Position numbers and translations under genes: made by a program
DNA from: Epiperipatus broadwayi
Lineage: Eukaryota; Onychophora; Udeonychophora; Euonychophora; Peripatidae
DNA length: 64,000 nucleotides
Assembly (NCBI GenBank): GCA_028023455.1
Contig: JAQFVV010012442.1
Location: forward strand, 2,702,903 to 2,766,902
Reading direction: 5' to 3'
In this document: positions 50,060-64,000 of the stretch, piece by piece
How positions within the stretch are numbered: the stretch's first letter is position 1
How the letters are laid out: each line of letters opens with the position of its first letter
The notes under the pieces: generated by a model
Told to the model about the DNA's origin: nothing
Seen by the model: the letters and a program-made list of their open reading frames with translations, nothing else
The model's database searches: none

Positions 50060-50830
50060 AAGTATTAAAACAAGAATCAATTATTTGAAATATTTTTTTT
50101 CAATAATGATGAATATTGATGTTATCAATGATTACCATTACATGTAACCCTTTATATATATTGTGAAACAGTAAGATTTGCCTTACCAATTTTAGTTTCG
50201 CCTTGCCTGCCTGTTTCCTACCCTCATGCCTTATTTAAAACCCTAATTTCATCGTATTGTGTGTGTACTGGGTATATTTACCGAAATCCCACCTAAATTT
50301 ATATGTATAATGGGGTGCCCGGGGTTTAATAATAATTAAAATTGTTTTTAAACGGTTTTATTTTCAAACCGTCGAGTATATATTACGTATATATGCTTGT
50401 ACAATAAAGTAGGTCACATATTCTCATCTACACACATACTGCGATAATATTTAAAAAAATATCAAAATATTTTATTTAAAAGTTGTTTTTGAATCGATTT
50501 ATTTGTGATGTTATTTCGTTATAATTATTTGTCTTTAAGAAATAATATCACTGAGAAATATTTCTGGAAATTAAATTCAGAAATAGTGTTTGATAAATGT
50601 AAAGTGTTGTAAAATATTATTCAAAAACATGTCATCATTTTAAATCAGTGAGGGTAGAGAAAGAACAATAGTAGCTAATTTTAATCATATTGGCGCCAGT
50701 AGATTTGATGAGATAAAACAGTGTTTACGAACAGATTTTAATTAGAAAATGTAATCCGTGTTTTTCAAATGTGTAATAATTAAAGAATGGATTTCATCAC
50801 CGCAGGGTTAGATGGTAATCGGGGAGAGCA

Positions 50831-50838
50831 TATAAATA
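50831..50838 (+). promoter_or_regulatory. TATA box
   Basis: TATAAATA in a locally GC-richer setting (50810-51110). It is either the LTR promoter of the surrounding element or a host core promoter. Confidence 0.5.
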
Positions 50839-51091
50839 GGGCTGATTGATTGTAATTATGATTAGACAGAGTTATTAATTAAGCTACCTGATTGTGACAG
50901 TAAATCCAGTTGTAAAATAGTTTAACCTCAGAATGTCGGGGTAACGGGGCAATCACTGTCTTTCCTCGGGATCCTGCGCCTCGGCCGTCCGTCATTCAAA
51001 ATCTGATGTCCTGTCACCGTATCATGAAATCCAACTGAACCAGCCCTATGAAATGCTGCTCCTAAAATCTTCTAACTGCTGCTGCGGAACC

Positions 51092-51174
51092 ATGAATCGA
51101 AGAAAACTCATAATTTTACTTAAGAACTTTGCTACAAGTTTGGAAATTCTCACGGACACAGTTAAAAGAACAAG
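51092..51174 (+). CDS. Short leader reading frame ending at a splice donor
   Basis: An ATG in a reasonable start context (GGAACCATGA) lies ~250 nt downstream of the TATA box and opens a 27-codon frame (MNRRKLIILLKNFATSLEIL, then TDTVKRT). It runs to CAAG|GTAATT at 51174/51175. Two upstream ATGs in the leader are each closed after a few codons. It looks like a first coding exon in phase 2 with an N-terminal basic/hydrophobic start. Inside a solo-LTR-like segment it could equally be a chance frame or a spliced LTR leader. No family is recognised. Confidence 0.25.
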
Positions 51175-52598
51175 GTAATTAAAATCAACCCGAGATCTCG
51201 GAAAACTTTGAGCTAAAGCTAACAATTTTGTATATTCTATAAATGTATTTATTTAAATGTTTTTCTAATGCATGCTGAATTTGTGCTTGGGTTGATCTTC
51301 TATTATATTTATAAATGTTTAATTTCAATGTGTTATTATGAAATGTATAATTAATTTCTTTAGACTAATGCGAGTTACGTAGGGAAGTTAAATGATGCGT
51401 GGTTGCCATCTTAGTTTATAAACCGCAAACACGCATTTCCCCCCCTTCCCATCGTTTCTGTTTAAAAGTATCTCATATATATGTTTCAAAGTATATTTTG
51501 CGTATAAAATTTTGTTAAATGAATATTTATTTATCTTAAGTTTTGTTGAGAGTCTGCTGACCATCTAAATATGAAAGTCGAGAGCGAGCTATTACTGTTC
51601 CTTAATGAACTGCCAAATGTTTTACTAATTCTTATGAAAATTAAGCTGTGTTTCTAGTAAATATGCATGGGTGCTGGAATCCTCCTGTTGGCAAAGGTCA
51701 CCTTCGTTCGAATCTGTTTCCCCATATTTTACTCCACGGTTCTCAGTCATGTGCTAAAATGGCACATGGGAATTATTTCGCGTATGTCCACACAGTTACG
51801 AAGCTCCTGGGTGCAGGCCAGGCTTGAGCTGTGAGTGGGCTAGAGACATCCCAAATAAAAGGCAGAATGCCTATCCAATGCCAAGACCTTTTGCCATCCT
51901 TGAAAGTTGCATACTCATAAACTGCACCCCTCCTCAGCATATACTCACTAGCACCACCGTATATTTCCCTTTACTTATTAAAAGAATTCTATTCAAATGA
52001 ATTTCAAATCCGTTCAGTGTAGCTCGATCTTATAATCTATTCACGAGCGACTCTCGATCTCCCTTTAAATCTCCAGTTATAAATGTTTTAGAATATTTCA
52101 AACTCTATTAGACTTTACGTGACTCGCATATGCCTACCATGTCAATATATCATAGACACTTTATCGAAACGAACCCAAGTACGAGGTATCAGCCATTTTG
52201 TTTGTTTATTATATAACTATCCCATTTGTATCGCTAAATTATTTTATTACCAAATTATTAAAATCTTATTTATAAATTTATTTCCTTTTCTCTATTTATT
52301 CAGGGTGCAATATAAATTACATAGTCCAATAAACTTATCTTTGGCACATCTATAAGTTATTGTTAAATTAACCTAGGGCTATTTTAGATTCTTTTGTTTT
52401 CTCCCTGATCACCGGCACCGGCATGGAATTATATTATTAGTAGCATCAAATGTGTTATCATGTAGAGGGCGTTGTGGAGTTTGGACTTTGGATTCGAACT
52501 TGAGATTTCTGGGAGGTAACTCTCCTAGTGTTGAGTTCTATGTCCCAGGTTTAAATTCTACAGTGTGTTAGCGAGATAGACATGTTTTGACTGTTACA

Positions 52599-58041
<5,443 letters not shown>

Positions 58042-60085
58042 GATACTTGTTTTTAGTTTTTGGAATCTATTATATAACAGTAAAAAAGCTAATTGTATAA
58101 ACACTTAACCTATTTAGTAGTATCTGTGTTTATTTTATTAATGCATATGTCTGAGCCTTAGATTAATTAAATTCAGGGGGGAAAACCTTCTAGATAGCCT
58201 TATAATAGAAATATTAAAAAAAAAAAAAAAAAAACAACATTTTTTAGATAGTAGTTTTCTGGTAAATATTATGCTTTGATTTTTTTAGAGACTTAAAATA
58301 ATCGAGTATTTCTATTCCATATTTATCTCCTTGAAAATATCATTACTATAATATTATTTACATGGTAAACGAACATCATTGTTTTGTTAACAAATATGAG
58401 TCAAGCAGAGTGTTGACTGTATCTGCTTTTCATCATCGATTTTAAAGTCATGAAACTTCATAGTTTGTCCTTTTAGCAATCTGATGCTTATCGTTCAGCT
58501 AATAATTTTTCCTATCATGGATAGACAATCTGTAACATTCTATTTTATTTCTTAGTAAAATAAAAATAAAAAAAACTACTCTTTATTATAATACTATGTC
58601 TCAAAAATTTCAATTATACAGTTAAAAAAAAGAAATAAAAGTCACTTAAAATCTTAACTATTAAATTTGCAAATAATACTAAGTGAAATATTATCCTAGT
58701 ATTTTTGAAGACAGGATAAATTTATCGGTAAATAAAGTATTTTCTTTAAAGATTTGCAATCACGAAAGACAAACTAAATTATGTTCACGAAGAATGGCCA
58801 CTGAAGACAGTCATTGAGGCTGAAGGCAGCAAGGTAATAATGGGGCTAAAGACAGAAGGTGCTAATGATTCCCTGAATGTTGATAAAGGCTGCGGATTAA
58901 TGCCAGTATAGTTTGATATCTATTTAAAAGTAACACCGACGATTTCAATGCTATAGTTGATAACTGATTGCAGATAAAAATGTTAGTAACATTGCTTCTG
59001 ATAAGTGAAATGAAAGAGGAAACTGATTTGAGGAATTCATAGACATAAAAATTGTGTACACAAAGAATTATTTTGAAAAAAAATATATGCTAAAATGGAA
59101 ATAAATATGAAAATATAGAAAAAACAATACTGCAAGATTGTATTGCATTTTGACTAAGCGGGCAAAATATATTTGTCGAGATTGTGATATTTATGCTACA
59201 TTCACCACATTATATATATATATATATATGTTCATCGATTAATGAGATGAAAGAAATGTGTTAATGTAAAATTTTACCCAATATGACTATGAAGTAAAAC
59301 TGTATTAACAGAAGGCATTCCTCACTGTCAAAAATATTGCAATAAATTATATTAAAACTTGTAAATCATTTTAATATATTAATAATAATTTAAATATGGT
59401 TCAGATTTGGCAATGTTAATAAGATGGTTACTGATAATCTCTAGATAGCTTTTGAAAAAAATAGATGGTCATAAAAAGACACCAGTTTATCACTAAATTT
59501 TCCATTGAGACAAGAAAATGTAAAAAAAAAAAGGAAAATTTTAAAAATTAATCCATTAAAAAGAATTATAAATCTGCATTTCTGTAAAATAATATAACAA
59601 AGATTAAGCAATGATATAACAAAATAAAATTTTGAATTGGTGAGCAAATCTTTAAAAAAAAAAAGAAGGATCAAAAATGTAAAATAATGATTTTGGTATT
59701 GAAAGAAAAGTTGTTTAACCAATTAGAAAAGAAGATGGAAAGCAACTAATAGAAAAAATGACATTTCTGCAAAGTGGGGAAGTTTTGGGTACTGAACTAT
59801 AAAGTAATAAAAACAAATTATTCCCCATAATTCCGACATTTTTGAATCGTGAAATCGCGAAGTATTTTCAATGAGGAGTTAATGAAGGACAAAGGTCCAA
59901 GAAATGAACGAATTATTACTGATATTACATATATGTATTAAGTAATAACCTGTAAATTTATACTTTACATTTGTCTAAATTATGATATTAAATCGTGCTA
60001 TCACCCTTAAGACGACGGAAAGCTGTAATAACAAATAGAAAAATAAATTAAATGGCTGAGCGCTTTTAAGAAGATCTACTTATCA
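58042..60085. other. Unassigned AT-rich sequence
   Basis: Short (TA)n at 59211-59229. The words CTGAAGACAG, CTGAAGGCAG and CTAAAGACAG recur near 58800-58860. No gene is supported. Confidence 0.3.
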
Positions 60086-60471
60086 TAAGATTGTCCTGTA
60101 CAAGAGGGGTCATATTGACTTTAGGTCAACATGTGATTGATGAGAATCATGGCCTCCGGTGGTCTTTGAGTGTTCCATCATCAGATTTTCAAATGGATGG
60201 ACGGTTAAAGAGTAGGATTGTGGAGTGGATTGAAGCCTGTCCATTGAAGTATGAAGATTGGCTATCTTAATATATATCTGAGCACTTATTGCATATATGT
60301 GTAGAGATGATAATCCGGACCAACTAATGATTGCTGGTTTAACATGAAGTACATATATTGGTGATTATTTATCTTTTTGACATATATGTGTTCAAGTGTA
60401 TCAGTGTTATGAGATTGAGTGGAGTGTGGTGGGTCAGGTAAAAGTCTGTACTCATATACCCTATATATTAT
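60086..60471. repeat. Interspersed repeat, copy 2
   Basis: Matches 13598-13975 in the same orientation (ATGGATGGACGGTTAAAGAG, TTGAAGCCTGTCCATTGAAG, ACTCATATACCCTATATT). It ends close to a TA-rich word in both copies. The class is unknown. Confidence 0.75.
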
Positions 60472-60846
60472 TGATATTTTGAAGAATCAGTTGATGCATT
60501 AGAAAATTTGTTGTAAAAACTATATGTTAAATATTTAAATGATAAGGAAGTATCATATGATTGATACCATGCAGCAGTAACATTGACATTGAAAAAAGTG
60601 TATAAAAATATTAAAAATTGTAGACCAAATAAGTTTTTCAAGATTTCTTTACTAAACCAGTCGGAATCCATCTATAACGAATTTTGGGTTTTCTCCAAAC
60701 AAAAGAACCAGCATAATTTAAGAGTGTTCCTCTGTAAAGGCATTACAATTTGTAAGCATTTCCATGATGATTCAAACTTTAGATCACCATGAAAATGACA
60801 TATTTTGAAGTATATTTATCAAAATTCAACAGTAATGTTTATATAC

Positions 60847-60959
<113 letters not shown>

Positions 60960-60983
60960 GGGTTTTACTTCACTGTTGTATAT

Positions 60984-61719
<736 letters not shown>

Positions 61720-63640
61720 CACAAGCACAATGACAACAACATTGAGAAATTGAATGGCAGCTCTATTAAATATCGGTAAAGTATTTAACTCAGTTTTAGA
61801 AATATTTTGTAGATTAAATATAAAGCCAAAACTGAATAAAAGTTATTCAAGTTATTAATATTTTAAGTAATGTGGTTCTTTCTGACAATAATGTTAGAGA
61901 GCTTCTGAAATTTTTGAAATTTAGCAGAGGAAAGCAATAAAACATAATTAAAGACAAATACTAAAAATTAAGGATTAGTCTATTTTATCAAAACAAAATA
62001 AAGATCGATGATTATCGATTAATGGAAATAGGCAAGACCAAAAAATTTAGATTATTACTACAGATGATAATATACAAAATGAATTTCGTCGTTGAATTCA
62101 ATTTCTAAGTTGAGCATTTTATAGGAGAAAACATCGTATTAAGGAAAAGAAGCATATAAGTTTGAAATTAAGAAATAAATAGATGTGTTTTATTACTTCT
62201 TACTTACTAATCTTTGTCTTGTTATAATTAATACAAAAGCCACACATAGATTTCAGACTACTCACTAAAATATGGTGTTATGTAAAATAATAGTAAAGCA
62301 AAGATTAAAAGTTTAATAACAATTAGGTTCAGAAAAATAAAAGGTATCAGTGACTTCATTGAAAAAAATAAACTGATATGGAGATGGTCATAATATAATG
62401 GTTAAAGCATAATAAGAAATCAACTGTTAACGTTTAAAACTGGATCTTGGAAGGTTGTATTAAGGACTTACAAAAAATTACACGACTAGTAGGATAGATG
62501 CAGTAAATAAGTTTGTTGGAGTGATATGAAAAAGACAGTCTATGTAATAGAAAAAATCAACTAAATATAGAAAAACATGATTTATAATTATAAATAGCAT
62601 GATTATTAAAAGAACACATTATTTTTTGTTTAATTCAAATGAATGTTTTGGATAAACCAGTAGACTCTCATCAAAAGTTGTTGGAAAAAAAGTTATTAAT
62701 AAATAAGGGTGGTTATTCTTAAAGTGTCTGATTTTATTAAAATCTTGCATTGTATATATAACCATTGTTTAAGCACATACATGGCTTCAGAAAATGGTGG
62801 AGGTTTTAAAGACATGTAACAGACTATGTTACCCTTCATAATACAAATGGTGTATGACAAGCTAAATTGCAAAATCAACTATGGGTAAGAATGCTTTATA
62901 AATAAAATGACTTATATTTAAATTTTGTATTATCCCAAACATAGAGACTTTTGTGTATTTAAAACCCAGGTTTTGTAACCATAAAAAGGAAAAGGCTGCA
63001 TGTTCTGAAAAAAAAAAAAAAAACGTGGAAAAGTTTTAAAACATAGAGATATTATTGCGGTATTAATTACGAAATTATAACTCCCCCACCCATCACCCCT
63101 TTTTGTTGCTAAAATTTTTAATATTATTTAAAATTTTATTTGCCTTCCTTTGAGTTTTTTAATTGCACTAGTTCTATGGATATCTGACACCAACATTATT
63201 GGCAAAACAATATTTTAAGATGATAAAATAAAAAAAATATATATAAAAAAAAACAAGAAACAGAACAATACAAACAAAAAAAAACAATCACAACAACAAC
63301 CAAAAAAGAATTATTATTCTAAATGTATAAAGTGTTCGGAAAATATATTAAATAAAGCTTTAAAAAATGCATATAAAAAACTCAAATAACCTTTGTTTAT
63401 TACCTTTGATTAACCTCAAGTTAAACGGGAAATCATCTATTTTGAAAAACATAATTATTATTAATTTTCATATTTTAAGCACTGTCTAGTTGATTTTTAA
63501 AATAAAATTAAAAAAAAAAAAACATATTTTTTACCTTCGATATTTTATTAAAAATTTTAATTTATTGCATATATCATTATAAAAGAAGCTACAAATTTGA
63601 AATCTATTCTTAGAAAGAAAACATGGTGCTGATATAGTAC
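61720..63640. other. Unassigned AT-rich sequence
   Basis: No gene recognised. A C-rich stretch (CCCCCACCCATCACCCC) lies near 63082-63100. Confidence 0.3.
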
Positions 63641-63763
63641 GCGCTCGGCGGCCATTTTGAATTTGGAAACACCCAAAAACACTGCTGGCACATGCAAGCG
63701 ATAAATGTCATCGACTAGAAACACTCATTTTTCAAAAACGTAAAACGCCTGAGGCACTGCAAT

Positions 63764-64000
63764 TAAAAAAGGTGGTGGGGAGGGACTACACTTAAAAAAA
63801 TGGCGGGAAAATGTCATATTAAATAATATAATGCTATAAATCAAACCTTACTTTAAAATAAACCAAAAACGCTAATTTATATATATATATAGTCATAATA
63901 AAACATTGCAATATTTACAAAAATCCGTTAAAATATAGCCACCACTAGAAAAAATCAAACATTACTTTAAAATAAACCAGAAAAAAGGTGGTGGGGAGGG
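63764..64000. repeat. Repeated G-rich motif at the window edge
   Basis: AAAAAAGGTGGTGGGGAGGG occurs twice, with the G-rich core at 63771-63784 and 63987-64000 (216 bp apart). CTTTAAAATAAACCA also occurs twice in between. This is probably the start of a tandem array that runs out of the window. Confidence 0.6.

Larger units (their letters stand above)
50162..52598 (+). mobile_element. TG...CA-bounded 2.4-kb segment, solo-LTR-like
   Basis: Starts TGTGAAACAGT at 50162 and ends ACTGTTACA at 52598. The ends are imperfect inverted repeats (TGTGAAACAGT against TGTAACAGT). Both sides are ATATATAT, compatible with a 4-bp ATAT duplication. It has a TATA box about 670 bp in, a GC-rich stretch, then a long AT-rich part, the same layout as the 2070-bp LTRs at 8756-13496. 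No internal region or second copy is present here, so a solo LTR is the favoured but unproven reading. Confidence 0.4.

Noticed and set aside
51700-51720. GTTCGAATC, a B-box match on the plus strand
   Set aside because: No A box lies 30-60 bp upstream and no tRNA fold is possible.
52440-52560. Minus-strand AAGTTCGAATCC with a weak A-box-like word, possible tRNA-derived SINE
   Set aside because: The A box is poor, the cloverleaf does not close and no second copy exists in the window.

Overview
The window is AT-rich, repeat-dense nuclear DNA of a metazoan. It has no operons, no dense coding and no bacterial signals. What it holds is long (TA)n, (GA)n and (AAT)n microsatellites, intron-split exon candidates, Penelope-like elements (PLEs), LTR elements, hAT and Tigger-like DNA transposons, and fold-back elements. 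This mix resembles mollusc genomes, cephalopods for example, but no diagnostic host gene is present and the assignment is a guess.

Left part (1-8.7 kb): a diverged, block-permuted LTR fragment (about 410-1746), a Tigger-like deletion derivative (1962-2908), two PLE-derived inverted pairs (2924-3561 and 5664-5960), a GIY-YIG-type C-terminal remnant (3800-4030), and the best PLE of the window on the minus strand (about 6240-7720). That PLE has reverse transcriptase and GIY-YIG domains, broken only at two homopolymer runs. At 8756-13496 lies an LTR element with two 2070-bp, near-identical LTRs, a 601-bp non-coding internal region, a primer binding site and LTR TATA boxes. It sits inside a (TA)n tract.

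Middle part (13.5-40 kb): an interspersed repeat (13.6-14.0 kb, second copy at 60.1-60.5 kb). A large PLE inverted pair (20574-26418) has its right arm split by a 2.8-kb TG...CA-bounded insertion carrying three successive satellites (about 71, 190 and 56 bp). Next come a Tigger-like element that keeps the C-terminal end of a transposase (29008-30374), a PLE inverted pair with a GIY-YIG remnant (30625-31803), and a long-arm fold-back element (31871-32253). The only host-gene candidate with a recognisable domain follows: the 3' end of a plus-strand Sushi/CCP-domain gene (exons about 32767-32855 and 33902-34125, possible 3' UTR exon from 35489).

Right part (40-64 kb): an LTR-like pair of about 2.2 kb flanking a decayed minus-strand reading frame (40727-48001), a hAT element with an 8-bp target duplication (48464-49317), and a TG...CA-bounded 2.4-kb segment with a TATA box and a splice-donor-ended leader (50162-52598). 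A (GA)n array of about 2.4 kb (55633-58041), an inverted repeat between two (AAT)n arrays, and a G-rich repeated motif at the edge complete the window. The remaining sequence shows no convincing gene.

Two themes stand out. PLE 3' ends of four sequence families occur as inverted pairs or fragments, and all carry a hammerhead-like core (YTGANGA, stem-loop, GAAA). Several TG...CA-bounded elements sit exactly in (TA)n tracts with ATAT on both sides, as expected for Gypsy-type integrases that prefer TATATA targets.
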